From assembly GCF_014529535.1 (NCBI RefSeq), contig NW_023503376.1, positions 5,281,716-5,345,715 on the forward strand: a stretch of DNA of 64,000 nt, read 5' to 3'. Positions 12,541 to 26,700 of the stretch are shown here, in pieces. A program made the position numbers and the translations under genes. Source of the DNA: Bradysia coprophila. Taxonomy: Eukaryota > Arthropoda > Insecta > Diptera > Sciaridae. The notes beneath the pieces were generated by a model, which was not told the DNA's origin, did no database searches, and saw only the letters and a list, made by a program, of their open reading frames with translations. The number at the start of each line of letters is the position of its first letter. Position 1 is the first letter of the stretch.

Positions 12541-15107
12541 TCACCATTTAATGTTCAGCGCAGTATTCATTTTCTCGACGGCATGATAATTGGTGTGGAG
12601 CAATGACTTTGCCTTGTCACTAAACGTACCATCCAAATAATTAGCGTAAATGAATTGGGTGTCTTTGTTGTCCGGACAGGATTGTGGTAGTTTTCGGTAC
12701 AATTCTTCTAGCTGTGATGTCAGTTCACGGGCTGGTGTACCGGAATCGGGCCGTATTTGAGCGCCACCATTCAGACAACCTGGAGTTTAATTTTAATGAA
12801 AATGGAGGTAAAACTCTCATTGAACCATTTACGGCAGTCATGCCAGAGGTTATTGATGGTGACGATAAAAAGCTATAAGTTGTGGCTGTTGAAGTTCAAA
12901 CAAATGAAGTAAAAGATTTTGCATCAATATGTTCACTGACACCGTGATTGTATTCGTTTGATACATGTTAAAATTCGGGTCAGCATTGGTCTGGGAAGGC
13001 TTAATGTCCTTCAAAGCGCATACATCTGATAGTGCATCAGGGGCCAATGGTGTTTAAGAAGATGCAGTCAACATATTCATATGTAAGGCTTACATTGTAA
13101 GCTGTGACTAATTGCCCACACACATCTGTTCTATTTCGAGGACTAGTGTATGCACCTTAGGCTTCGGCAAAGGCCTTTAAAACCTCACTTGATGTCATTT
13201 GGTTGTGACATGACAGTGATGACAGTGATAAATCTGGAGAATTCGTTACACCTTTCGATCACAACTCTCCAGGAATCAAATACTATCGATGATTCGTACG
13301 TCCACACTAGCCACAGATCTCGTCACGTCTGTTATGTCGGAGAAATTGACCCACCGTCTTAACAAAGTGACGTTTACTAATGAAGTAGAAGATTTTTTCG
13401 GTGGCCATTCTAAACGAGCATGCAACTCTTAAGGAGGAAAATAGCGTCTAAATAAGACGATAAACTTGATTGTCATTCTTCTAGATGACAATTTCAACAA
13501 AAGAAGTAGCAGACCTAATGATTATTTGATTGCCGTTTGTAATTAAAGGAATCAGATTCTTTATCAACCGACGTTACCATCGCACTCTTATCGAAAACCA
13601 CTTCAAATATAAATTGAATTTCTAGAAAACTTACCTGAAGGACATGCCATCACCTCGACATAATGATATGAAGATTTACCGCGTTTCAGTTTCTGCACCA
13701 AATTCTGGATATTCCGGAACCCATTGGCCACCGCAAAGCGCAGCAACAGCTGGCCATCTTTTTCCAAAACAATTTCCCGAAAATCGGGATTCCGCAAATT
13801 TTTATAATCCAAATGAGTCACGTCCATGCCGAACAATTCCTTCGCCGCATGCTTAAATATATGATCGGAAAAGCCACCGGAACCGGAACTTTCGTGCGCC
13901 CACATATGTGTCGACGGTTCTGGTGTGCCCCACGGCCAATCCATTGAAATCGCTTCGCAATCCATTAGATTCAGTTTGTGCATGTCCAGCATCTGTTCGA
14001 TTTCGACTGAAATGAAAGAGAAAGTGAAGTTTCGAATGGATGGAGATACTATCCGGTATTTATGGTACTCACTGGACGTTATCACACAATCAACGTCTTT
14101 GGAATCATTCGCTTCGCTGTAAAAGTCTTCCCTTGACGCTTCCAGTTTCTTATCGTAACAAGGCATCAATGTCACATGGTACATTCGGTTTGAACCGACA
14201 CCCAATTTTTTGCTGAGGAACTCCTTAACTAACATTCCCATGATTTGCTAGAGGTGGGTTCCGGTTATCATTTCTGACTTCGTTCATTGACAGTTTTGTT
14301 AATTTTACCTGAGACGAGCGTGTTGTCGATATGTACGGCAAAATGAAACTTCCGTGCGTTTTTTCTGCATAACAAACCCATCCCGGACATGACGACGCGA
14401 GCATCGGTAAATTCTTGTTGGTTTTATCCAATGTCTCCGATTGAAAACGTTCAACAAATTCATTTCGCGCTTCGATCAATGCCAGATCATCCCCGACTTT
14501 TGTGTCTAGAACGTAATCTGCGCCAAGCTTTTTGAAATAACCTGGAAATGAAGACGAACGACATGAAGATGCTTGAACTTGAACGTGCAGCAAAGATTTG
14601 AATGAACCGCCTTTACCCGTCAAGCGTCGTGCGCATTCCTCTGGGTCCAATTGATATTTTTTGGCCAATGACAAACACGATTGTTGGCATAGCGTAAAAA
14701 CGACCGTCTTGATCTGATCCAGTGTTCCGGCCACTTTATGCTCATTGTTCTCGTTTAAAACTTTTAACAATTCCTCTTGGCTTTGTTGCGTGATAAGAAC
14801 ACCTTCGGCTGATGTTATGCATCCGGAACAAGCTAGGCAATCGGCTAACGTAATTTCCACTTTTTCTAGTTTGTGCGTACCTAACTGTTGAATAGATCAG
14901 TGGTTTAGATGATATGACGACCATTATCAATTCCAAAACGTTTTTATTTACTTCCGACGTTTCATAGTATCCATCGTCTTGTATTGTTATCTTTGATCCG
15001 GTTTTACTTTTGGTTGTTTTGATTTCGACTGGTTTGATGCACTCCTGTGACGGTGTTATGAAATCATCTAAGTCGGTGAGCTGAAGTGCCCCACTGAATT
15101 TTGACAT
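12541..15107 (-). CDS. CIAO3: Cytosolic Fe-S cluster assembly factor CIAO3/NARFL
   Basis: Six exons join in phase: 15107-14952, 14884-14617, 14541-14309, 14247-14073, 14006-13635 and 12779-12541, giving 480 residues, a usual length for this family. Family knowledge: CIAO3/Nar1 is an Fe-only-hydrogenase-like protein of the cytosolic iron-sulfur assembly pathway that bridges the early scaffold and the CIA targeting complex. Both 4Fe-4S ligand sets are visible: Cys23 with Cys68-x2-Cys71-x2-Cys74 (DCLACSGC), and Cys193 (SSCPGW), Cys249 (MPCYD), Cys399 and Cys403 (ACPSGCLNGG). The C-terminus is NIKW; a terminal Trp is typical of the family. The intron before the last exon is about 855 bp, the others about 60-75 bp. 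The start is the first in-frame ATG, with [10 protein letters not shown] typical of the family. AATAAA follows the stop. Confidence 0.95.
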
Positions 15108-15820
15108 AGTTTAATGTGGTTGTGAAGGTTTCTTCCTTTTAAATTTTCTTTGGCAAGCAAATGATGTGTTTGTTTTGACTGTCCCTTTAAGAAAAATATT
15201 GAAAGTCACTAACATATGACAAATGTCATGTCCAACATGTGACAATTTTTGTTATATTTTGAATTCATACGATTTCAAAGAAATTGTAGCAGATGGCGCT
15301 GCAACTATAAGGCAGAAATATTTGAAAATGGTTTGCAGAGAGTTTCGGTGAAAATTGTTAAAGGAATCTTGGTAAAAGATTTTCGACTTTATTACAGTCA
15401 TTTCGATTGATGAGAACTATAGATCTATGCAGGTCTGACGGGTCTGACACACAACGCTTCATACAAAAAATTCACCATACAAATTCAATTTTGGTGAGTG
15501 TGTTTGTATGGAAAGGGTATGTTTCCGAATATATTTATATGTAATAAAATTCAATGAACGTCAACACAAGGTCGAATGACAAATTTTTTTCTCGTGTGGG
15601 TTTGTTTATATGAAATCGCCATGTCCTCCGGTTTGTATGAACAGACCATACCTGGTTTATACTTTCATCGATTAAATGGCGATCTGCGTGACCCTCCCCA
15701 AAGTTTACAGCCTTGGTATGAGAGGGCCTTTTACAAATTTTCTTAACACGTACGGGATAATGCTCGAGCAGGCACTTTAGACACGCCGGAAAATTTTTGA
15801 TTTTTAGAAATTATTTGGAG
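15108..15820. other. Intergenic, upstream of CIAO3-like gene
   Basis: The minus-strand promoter and 5' UTR of the CIAO3-like gene should lie at the left edge, but no clear TATA box or initiator was recognised. A block around TGTCCTCCGGTTTGTATG and ACCATACCTGGTTTATACTTTC (about 15625-15670) recurs in inverse at about 47870-47905. Confidence 0.4.
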
Positions 15821-15829
15821 GTATTCCTC

Positions 15830-16268
15830 GACTCCGACAGATTCTCCGACTCCGACAGATTCCTCGACTCCGACAGATTCCTCGACTCCGACAGATTCCT
15901 CGACTCCGACAGATTCCTCGACTCCGACAGATTCCTCGACTCCGACAGATTCCTCGACTCCGACAGATTCCTCGACTCCGACAGATTCCTCGACTCCGAC
16001 AGATTCCTCGACTCCGACAGATTCCTCGACTCCGACAGATTCCTCGACTCCGACAGATTCCTCGACTCCGACAGATTCCTCGACTCCGACAGATTCCTCG
16101 ACTCCGACAGATTCCTCGACTCCGACAGATTCCTCGACTCCGACAGATTCCTTGACTCCGACAGATTCCTCGACTCCGACAGTTTCCTCGACTCCGACAG
16201 ATTCCTCGACTCCGACAGATTCCTCGACTCCGACAGATTCCTCGACTCCGACAGATTCCTCGACTCCG
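15830..16268 (+). repeat. 18-bp minisatellite, about 24 units
   Basis: The unit ATTCCTCGACTCCGACAG is repeated about 24 times with only a few substitutions (for example CTTGAC at about 16151 and CAGTTTCC at about 16179). Because 18 is divisible by 3, one plus frame reads a run of F-L-D-S-D-R hexapeptides (open 15797-16300). No signal peptide, splice site or gene context supports translation. High unit identity suggests recent expansion. Confidence 0.95.
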
Positions 16269-16309
16269 GTCCGGCCCTATCTATAGACGGAATAGATTGA
16301 TGGATAAAT

Positions 16310-16770
16310 ACAAGGTAATATGGGCGGAGGTAATGTTATTCAGACGAAAGGCCTAGCACATTAGTTCACTTGTGTTTGTGTTTCTCAAAGTATTGCGGCT
16401 ATCACAAAACAATTTCTTCTAAGCAATTTTGTTTCTTAAAGGAAGCTAGAGATGGCGTTCGTGTCGAACTTTCGTGCAACCGCATATCTGATTCGGTTAT
16501 ATATGGCATTACCAAGATAAATAAAGTGAGGAGGTTATACCATATATAACCGAATCAGAATATAAACGCCATCTCATTCCTTCGTTGAAAGCAAAAAATT
16601 GAATGGAAAGTCGAACCATCTGTTGTGAGATAATGAAAATATTTTTGTGAAATACAAGTAAATCGTAGTCAACCATTTAAAAAAAAAGATGTCATTGGCA
16701 TCGAACTTATGTGCTAGGCCGCGCGTCTGAATGACATTACCTCCTCACTATATTTACCTTGGGCATTACA
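16310..16770. repeat. Nested inverted-repeat element, about 460 bp
   Basis: Outer arms: GGAGGTAATGTTATTCAGAC with GGCCTAGCACAT at the left pair with ATGTGCTAGGCC and GTCTGAATGACATTACCTCC at the right. Inner arms: GAGATGGCGTT and TGATTCGGTTATATATGG near 16450-16510 pair with their complement near 16540-16580. No coding potential. It is a two-level hairpin MITE or one MITE inserted in another. Confidence 0.8.
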
Positions 16771-16779
16771 TCCACCCAT

Positions 16780-17350
16780 ATCTACCTATGATAAATAGAG
16801 CAACAGTACTCAATTTAAACGTCGACATAAAATCCTAATGGCACTTGTAGCTATTGCTATATACATGACTATCTCTGTGTACTGCATTTTAAAGTGTTAG
16901 GGTCAATGCTCGAATAAACTGGATAGTAACTTCGCTTACCGGAAATCCTTGTGAAGATGTAATAAGCTCTCTATCCTCGATAACAGCCTAAAATCGACGA
17001 CTATTTATATATCAATTTGAAATAAAAGAATTTGACACGATATGCAGAAAAAGATGTAATCCAGGTTCGGTTAAAGATTCCTTGTGGAGAAACTGAGACA
17101 ACATACTGAGTAGTTACTCCGATATATGTATCGGGATGGTGTTATTTTCCGTACATACGGTGTGAGATTGCCAATACGAGTCGCAGATGAGATTGGAAAT
17201 ATCTAGTTATTTTCCTTACGCATGCTAAAAGGCTTTTTTTTAGCGAATAAGAGGTTTCCAGCACTCTAGCGAATCTTTCCTTTCAGCATGAATAAAGAAA
17301 GAAAAACGTTTTTCCTAAACGACGTTGGAAATGCACGATGAAGTCATGAT
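16780..17350. other. Non-coding spacer
   Basis: No exon or repeat partner was recognised in this stretch. Confidence 0.35.
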
Positions 17351-17361
17351 GTTTCAACATT

Positions 17362-17560
17362 AGTTAGGTAATAGTATGATACGTCACTGTTTGTAAATAT
17401 TTGCAAGTGTGAGGTTTCCGGAACGAGCCGAAGGTGAGTGGAGTAATCACACGTGCTTAAACAAGCATTTTCCCTGTCGCAAACAGTGATGTAGAGTGCA
17501 CTTTACCGTGCATAAGCGTGTAAACACCATTTTCCATTTATTTAGTTTTTTTTCGAAAGT
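17362..17560 (+). repeat. Dispersed repeat C, copy 1
   Basis: Shared with about 53450-53670: GTCACTGTTTGTAAATATTTG, GAGCCGAAGG-GAGTGGAGTA, ATCACACGTGC, GCATTTTCCCTGTC and GTGCACTTTACCG-like blocks in the same order. The other copy lies in an intron of the ACC-synthase-like gene. It is non-coding and TIR-like (TTTACA ends). Confidence 0.75.
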
Positions 17561-17729
17561 AGGCGTTTCTGACAAGCATTTACATGGTAGATACGGTTAT
17601 TTTGTTTAATTTTTCTTAGATTTCGTCTCACATTGAAAGTTAAAAATCTGAGACAAAGGCCGCATTTACACGTGACAGATTTTCAAACTCGTCTGGTTTT
17701 AGTATGAGAATCAATTTCATTCTGTCAGC

Positions 17730-20700
17730 ATGCCGGTGGTCAATAAATTAATCGTTTTAATTTTGAGTCTCATTTTTATTAATCAAAATTTACTTGCTGT
17801 AAATACTGCACAAAGTGAAAGTGCCGATAATCAATATGAATCGATGATACATCGAAGTTTCCGTAATTTGGAAAAATCACATGTGCAACACAAGAGAGTT
17901 AAAAGGGAAGATGACAATGCTCAAGGTAAAGAGTATTTTGGTTAAGTTCAAGATTGCACTTAAACAGTCGGCACGAAAAATTTTGCAAAAAAATGTTACT
18001 CAGGTCTTGGAAGTTTCACGGCCCTAAAAAAACATTTTTGTTTTAAATTTTAGCAATAACTCTTTAAAATGAAGTTTGGTAAACTGCACATTACGTTACA
18101 TATGTCTTTACGGAAACAAATGGTCAAAATGTTGAATGCCACAAAATTTGTGGATTCCAAGTGAGCCTCATGTTAGCATCCGAAACGAAAAACACATTTT
18201 TGTCACTCAGTCACAATGATATCTCACTCTTTATTCAAAAAAATCCATAATCAAAATGCCTATTTCGGTGGTTTTTATGCCAATCGCCCTGATGATGACG
18301 ATGCTCATAGTAGTCACGATATTGATCGTTGTTCTGATTCAAATCAAATTCACCGAATCGTCCCGACAACAAGGAAACTTTAGGTTGAGTTATCGGTATC
18401 GGGGTGGTTGTAGTTGCTGTTGCACTAGTCACTAATTCAACACTTCCAGCTTGTGTAGCTATTGATGGTGAAAGTCCTGTCGTCGGAATACTTCTAGCTT
18501 CCGTAGCTACTGATGGTGAAAGTCCTGTCGTTGGAAGAGAGGGCACTTCTGGTGCTAGATTTACTGGTTGACCACGAAATTTATTTGCCGAACCAGCATA
18601 AGATGATCGCTGAAGGTGAACGTCTTTCACAGCCAGACTCATGATCATTACAAAAATCAATTTAATCATTTTGATGTACCCACGATGTAACTCTACCTGA
18701 GAATTGAACCGTAAATTACGAGTAACAAATTGCTCGTCGAATTTTACTATTTAATTTTATGTAACCCACCCAATATGTCTGACTGTTTCGATTCTGCAGA
18801 CACGAACTGATGTTGTGGACAATTTTAAATTCACTGCTGCCATCCGAATGGTCTGACCTTCTATTTATATGCTAAAATGTGTTTGCATTTCATGTGATAA
18901 AACGAAACAAGAAAATGTTTACGAACTGGCGGTGTTGTGGGAACTCCTATCGAATGTATTCAGTTAATGATGTTTATATTATTGTGACGTCATGAGACAC
19001 TTTTATGTCCGATTAATCAGAGGTAAAAATGACTCTACGGACCTGTTCTGCTGGTTGTGTTATTTTCCTACGATTTTGTTTATGGCAAATGAATCAGTGC
19101 GGTTCCATCCACACTTATTTATTGACTCGGTCAATGTAACTAATTTTGGTGGCATTGGGACGCGTTGTGTCATTTGCAGGGCCGAACTAGCAGCCTTATA
19201 TGGCTTTGTCGCAGCTCGTAAAATTGACTTTAAAAATTTAAAAATTTTGAGCGGCTTAAAACAGCCAGCGGCCATTCGATCATTCGATGATCGTATGGTC
19301 AATCCGTACCTGGTCATGTTGTATAGATAACAACGAGAAAGTAAGCTTTGGCTACTGTCGTCTTTGTATAGTAAAGTTCTGTTAACACCAATGAAGTAAA
19401 AGATTTCGTTTAAATTCGTTTAAATCAGTTAAAGTCATGCCCGCCCTCCGTGAAAGGTTGAATCAAACAAAATTATTTCGAAAAATAACTTTATTCACAA
19501 ACACGCCGCATTATGTGCAGTCAGTCTTGTTCGAATTTATTTACAAATCGCCCTTCCCTCAACTTACTTACTCAAAACCGAACAGGTCTTTTCGTATGTA
19601 ACTGCACTCGTGTTTCTCCAAAAACTTCATGAACATACTCATGTCCATCTGAACCTCCTGCTGATCATCCCCATCTTGAGCAAACAGTTGCTCTGTAAAA
19701 TTCGGAAATCTTCTCACAGCATCCAGATCATCCGAATCGATTGTTTTCACCTCACTCTTTCGTATGGTAATCTTTTGCCAATTCATCGACCGAATATACT
19801 TCCAGAAGTCTTCGGTATTCCGTTTCCAACCCTCGACGCATATAATTCCCGGCTTACCGGGTCTAGAGAATCCACTAAGATTGAGTTGACGAGCACTTTT
19901 CACAATTTCCTGTCGTTTCGTTTTGCTCTTCAAGTGATGCGAGTAGATCCACATCCGTTCGAATTCAATCCACTTTTTGTTATCGGTTGATTTTGTGGTT
20001 GTGTCTGGTGCTTCGGTAAATGTGTCTACGTTATCTTGAATCCAGGTTAAAACTTCCAACGAATAAACTTCGGTCGTGTCCACAGTCCTCAAAAATTCCT
20101 CCAACCTTTTCCGAATGGAAGTTTCTGCGCTTTTACTGAATAGAGATGACCTCACCGATATGTTGGCCGATTTTGAACAGGGATACAGATGGGGTAACTG
20201 AAAGGCAACGTATATCTTGGAGTTGTTATGTTCCAACGTAACTGTGTAGTCCAACTCTCTGTTCAGTGAATTTAGTCTATCTTCCAGATATTCGTTTATA
20301 TCAGCCGCAATGCCGTGATCATCAATTTTAAGCTCTCCGGGATTGCAATAAATTGACGTTAACATCTCCAGCTCATCGAGTTGCTTCCGTAAACACATTT
20401 TTATCAATGACTCATCGTATGATTGACCAAGACCATCAGCCTCAGCCATTATCTCTGCAAATTTAAGGAACAAAATTAATCGTTTTGTCGTTCCGTGTGT
20501 TTCAGTTAACTATGTTTTGACCGGTTTCCTTGAGAATGGTACGATTCCGGTCAATTTCCCGAAAGACATTTGCTTGTTTGAACTGAAGGGAGTCCTATAT
20601 GCGTCAGCTCTACACTTCTCCAATCATCCAGACAATCTAGTCAATCAGTCAATACTGCTAACAATCTTCAAAAGTGTAGAGGTTGGTAACTTTCTCAGTT

Positions 20701-23700
20701 GCTGTTGTTCATTGACTGATTGATAAGACGCCCAACTCTCATTGCAGAACGGAGGATTCGCCGAGATATTTACCTACAAAACAGAATCGGCTTTAGATAT
20801 GGATTGCATGGCAATGGATGACACTGGCTTCGTTGTCATCAGCAACAACATCGAACACGATATTGAAAACTTGGATGAAGGATCACCGGTTTTTCGAATT
20901 ACATCCGACACCGTTCAAATCGTCCAGTACTTTTCAAAGCCATTTCAGAATAAGATTTACTTGAGGTCTGTTAGGCTCTCGTCGCTTTAAAATTGAATTG
21001 ATCAGTATAAGCTCTAAACATTACAGACGTTATGGCAACAGCCTGTTCCTAATGCAGTTGATCGTCAGCCAACCGAAAACGCTGAACGTGTGTCCAATAT
21101 TCATTTGGAATTCAAATCATTTTGATTTGATCGATGAACTGCCCTGTACCAATTCAATGAACATGGAACAATTCGATATTGATACGGATGTGTACGTTGC
21201 CCTGGCTAACTATAAAGATGAGTTGGGTAAGTGATAAGCCTTTACCGAGAAAATGCTGTGTGGTTCTCAACCAACATTTTTCAGGACAAACTGCAACATT
21301 TTCCTACATCTACAAGTACAACATGGAACACAAGAAATTCGTGTTGCATCAACAAGTCCGAACCAATGCGGCTATGGACGTGACGTACTTCAATATCAAC
21401 GACGAACATTTTCTGGTTTTCGCTAATTCGTACGAGATGCTCGACAACGGCAAAAAGAACTTTGAAACGCAGTCGGTCATCTACAAACACTCTGACGACT
21501 ATTTCACTCCGTTCCAAACGATGTTGCTGTACGGTGTCGAACAATTCGTTCCGGTGATGGTAAGACAATATTGCTGCGACATGAATTCCACTTGTCGTAC
21601 ATCAATTAACGTAATCGAATTCCCAGGGATCGGAACATGAATTCACATTACTAGTTTCGTGCAAAGATCAGGCACCGAAATCGTGGCAATACAACGGCTG
21701 GTCATTTATCGAGTCGGATGTTCAGTTTACCGGTGGGGCATTGGGTCAGGGAGTGTCGAATTTGCGCACCTATTCGTTTAATGGTTCAATTGCACTTGGT
21801 AAGTACATCGCACTTCGCAACCAGTCACATACAACCAATCACAATCATTCGATCCACAGTGGTGGCCAATACATTGATGGCGAAAGAAGCGAGCAACATT
21901 TTCTTCCCTCAGTTTGTTCCTAAAGAAGCGTCTCACGTCGTTCAACAAACCATTGAAAAGTGGTGTGCGGCTAACAAACTCGATGCGACTTCAATCGACG
22001 ATGCCAAAAAATTGGCAATTGAATTGCAGGTAACATCATGTCCGGAGCGATAGCGGAGGACTTGACGCAGTCTAACTTCCAAAAAAAGAACGAAGAAATT
22101 TTTTTGAGACGCGGCAACTATATATAGGCGAGAATTTCTTTCCTTTGGCCTGTATCACCACAAATCCTATTCTATCTTTTTCGCGCTTCAAATACGAGCA
22201 AAACGAGCTATCACTCGACTATGTAACTTTAAAATTGCCGGAGATACATCGTTTTGAAGTTGGTCATTTTGATAGAAAATGCACCAAATCAATGTTTTCC
22301 AAACAATCAAAATCTTTCAACTTACTCTGTATGTTTCTATCTATCTGTCTATCTATCGACGGTCGATCTCGGAAACTAGTCAGCCAATCTCCATGAAATT
22401 TTGCAGGAACTTCAGGGTGGGCATAAAAATGAAAATGTGATACGCCATTACCCCAGGAAAATCCAGAATTTTGTTTTATTGGCCTCGAAGTGGTTTCTGA
22501 GTGTGGTTTTCGAGGGTCGGGAACGCGTTTTCGGCTGTAGCTTAGCTGTATTGAAACCTACAGAGGCGTGCGACCCATCAAATGAAAGGTATTCGTAACA
22601 CGATTCGAACAAAAAAATAATTAAAAAAATCGGGGCAGATTCGTTTGAGCTAGAGTGATTAGAGTGACCAAATTTTGAGCTACTCGAGCGTAGGATGAAA
22701 GGACTAATATTTTTTTGGGTTATGAGAGATAGAGAGTTACTTTCTTCGGCAAAGTCTCAGAGTTTTACGAGTAGAAAAGAAGGGCATTTGTGAAAAATGT
22801 CGAAAGTTGGAAATGGGTGGGTCAATTGGGGTTTTCGAGATATTTCTTGAATGGTGGCAAATTCTTCGTCAAATTTTCGATTTTCGTCAAATTTTCTGAA
22901 TTTCGTCAGATTTTCAAATTTCGTCAAATTTTCGAATTTCGTCAAATTTCGTCAAATTTTCGAATTTCGTCAAATTTTCGAATTTCGTCAAATTTCGTCA
23001 AATTTTCGAATTTCGTCAAATTTTCGAATTTCGTCAAATTTTCGAATTTCGTCAAATTTTCGAATTTCGTCAAATTTTCGATTTTCGTAAAATTTTTGAA
23101 TTAAAACTAAACTGTTATAAAAAGCAGTGTTGACTACACTTCTAAAACGACTGATATCCCAACAAAAATCTTTTCGAGAAAAGTGTGACGCAGTCTTTGA
23201 AATACAATTTCTAAAATGAATGATATCGCTAGAGTTGACGCTTTCAGCTTCGTTACGCTGGCTTAGTTTTTCTCATCATCTGCCAAATAATTTTTACCAA
23301 AACAAAATTTGACTGGAAACAACCAAAATTTTACCAAAAAAATCTGCGTCGCATGTGGCAGATAAATTTTCTTGCTGGTCTGTTCCTGAACATCTGCCAC
23401 TTTGCGACGCAGATTTTTTTGGTAAAATTTTGGTTGTTTCCAGTCTAAATTTTTTTTTGTAAAAATTATTTGGCAGATGATGAGAAAACCTAAGCCAGCT
23501 TGTTTGAACTAAAATTGGGTGTAAAATTTAATTTTTGCGTAACGAAGCTGAAAGCGTCAACTCTAGCGATATCATTCATTTTAGAAATTGTATTTCAAAG
23601 ACTGCGTCACACTTTTCTCGAAGAGATTTTTGTTGGGATTGTCAATGACTCTCGACGAACGAACGTGAAATAATTTACAAGAAATTGAAATTTGTAGAAA

Positions 23701-26700
23701 TTCCCGATGAGAAGCATTCCCGATGTACCCAACGTTAATGAGATCAATTTTCTGGAAGAGGTTACGATTGATACGATCACCACAAAACAGGTAATAGGCA
23801 GTGACCTGACCGGTGCGATTGATATTGAGATTAACAATTTTTCCTCTCCGACAGTTTCGGGTGAAAGACATGGTTCTTGATCAGCAATTTGCTGATAAAA
23901 TCAACGAAATGTTGGATGCAATCGAAAATCTGAACAAACGTCTCGACGACATGGAAAAATCGTCCACGCAACGCAACACAATGGCTGATGAATCCAAGCA
24001 AGAATCAATGTTCCAATACGCTCAGAACACTTTGCATTCGGATGCGCAGGTAGTTGGTAAAGGAAATGAAATTGAGTCGGAAAAGGAATCGAGTGTGCTG
24101 GACGTTGAAGAACTCACTATCGGAAACATGATCATAATGGATTCCATCAACGGGCATCCGTTTGCTGATATGGTACTGGTGCACCGAGATTTAAATGTCT
24201 CCGAAATAGTGGTCAATGAATTGATTCTGACAAATCCGCGCAACTACATGGACATCATCGGTAAAGGGAATCAAGAAGTCATGGTCAAATCAGCTAGCGA
24301 AAGTTTTGCTACTCCAACGACCGGTATTGTCGAAAATATGAAAGTGAATTCGTTGTTAGTCGACGGTCTCATCAACCGCTTAGATCTGGCACTGTTGAAC
24401 GAATATGCGTTAAAGATCCGAGGCGATCAGGTCATTGATAGTGAAATCAACTTTGAGAGTCTGAAAGCGACATCGCTGCAAGCAGCATCTACGGTTTCGA
24501 AGAGACAAATCGACGAGATCGTTCGAACGGTAGAGGGTCCGTTTATCGTTGATCAAGCTATCCAATTCATTAAACCAGTCTTTATCAACGAATTGATTGT
24601 CAAACAACGCATAAACAACATTAATGTGCTAAACGGAGCCTTCAACATTTTGCTGAAACGTTCGGATCACGATCAAGTCATCCAAGCGCTGAAAATATTC
24701 GATGAAGTGAAATTGTTGAATCCGATCGTTCTCCAGGGGAAAATTACGAAATCCAATCTGAACAAAATCAATCCCATCGTCTCAATCGCCAATGATATTG
24801 TACTTGAAGGTAATGCGTTATACTTGTGCCGATCGGCTATTCCTTCCTCCAAAAGCAATAATTCGTTTTCATTCGATAGGAGACTACGAAATAAGAGGAA
24901 ACACGACCATCATTCGGGTGATTCGTGGTGAGAATTTCTACGGAAACGGCGGAGTGTACAATGCTAACGATTTGTTGCTGGATGGTCTGCGCTTGGACAC
25001 CCCGGTTATTGAACAGATCTTTGAATTTGTGCAACCGATAAAGGTCACAAATCTCTTATCAAAGTCGGTTAATAATGTGGATGTAACGAAATTGGTGAGG
25101 ACTGGCGAAGAAATCCAACACGTCTACGGCGAGAAGAATTTTCTGGGAGATCTGCACGTAATGAATGGTTTCTGCGAGGCATTCACCATAAACGACATTA
25201 ATTTGTCGGTGCTCAACGATACAGTGCTGAAACGGACTGGTGCACAGACAATCGACGGCAAGATTACCTTCAATTCGATTCGGGTCCAACGGTGAGCCGT
25301 CCACAACTGTCTTTTCGGTCTTTTTTATAAAAACATTTGTTTCAGAGCGTCTGCACAATCCGTTAATTTGTTCGGCCACAAATTCTCCGATTTCCTCACG
25401 AAGACAGATCAAATCATTCCCGGCAATGTCACCATCAAAGGCAATCTGATCGTAAACAACATTCAAATTGAAAACATTCGAACGAACAAACGAATTTGCA
25501 ATTACGATGTGGGCGCCTTGATTGCGGATACAATTACCACAACGACAGGCGCGTCAGTCCAGATCACTGGCGATAAATTCTTCAGGGATCATTTAACATT
25601 GGAAAATGTTCAAATCAGAGGAAACGTTTTCCAGCTGGGTACAATGGATTCACTGCTTGGTCATCTGAACACTTTGAGTGAGGATGTCAAATTGAATGGG
25701 CCGATAACTCTGACCAATAATTTGAGAGTTGGCAAACTGACGTTCGCACAGAACATCAATGGAATGTCGAGTACCGATTTCGGATATCAGTGGCTGTTAA
25801 GCGAAACGAATCAGGTGAGGTCTTGGGGTGTGGTCGAGGTGGAATAGGTTCCCGATTGTTATGAAGAATCCGCGTGATGATCCAAATTGTTTCTTCTCAT
25901 TTAAGGATTTCACCGCTCCGCAAACGATTTCCGTAATTAGAACCGACGAGAACGTCATCCTGAATGGAACCCTCAACAATGTGGATGTGGTCAATCACTT
26001 TGGCCTTACCCAATTCAAGGATGAGCTGATCAACTTCAAAAACGCTAGTTTCGGTTTGTACAATGAAAGTGATTGACCAGATAATTGGGTCGCCTAACTT
26101 TCACATCCGTTTCTCAGTCCGTGCAGTATTTCAACAGCCAATCACTCTGAATGGGCTAGTCTCCGGCATCAAGTTTCCGGATGATATTGTCTTGAGAGAC
26201 AGTGACGTTCTTCAGTCTATCTCTGGTGCAGCCGTTAACGATATCAATGTGGCGGGCAAGATTACCGTTGAGGGAAGGATTAACGATATTGATTTCAACA
26301 TTGCATGTGATCTACTGTCACCAAATCCTAGTCCGTATACACTGGTGCTCGAGCGTATGTGAACAGTTGGTTTTTCTGTAACACAGACACTAGATCAATC
26401 CCACCCTTTGTTCCCAATCCAGGTGATGCGATCTTTGCACATGCCCCACAAATTGAATATTTGAACGAACTGAACGTAAATCAATTGTACAATGAAGTGT
26501 GGTTGTCGAATCGGAATGCCGAATTGACTGGCATACCAAGATTTTCGCACGTTCAATTTTCAAGACCTATTGAGATCAAGGTATCTGACACGTATACCAA
26601 CTTATCAGGTTTCTTTCATCAAAACATTGAATTTGAATGACCTAGGGTTTGCTGAATGGATTCGACGTCGGTTACATCGGTTCGCACTACGTTAGCCTAA

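Noticed and set aside
18992..19330. 112-codon plus frame, considered as first exon of the long gene
   Set aside because: No signal peptide or family signature, and 17730-17925 offers a signal peptide with the right phase.
22790..23104. FVKFSNFVKFS-type open frames
   Set aside because: Direct product of the 18-bp AATTTTCGAATTTCGTCA array; no gene context.
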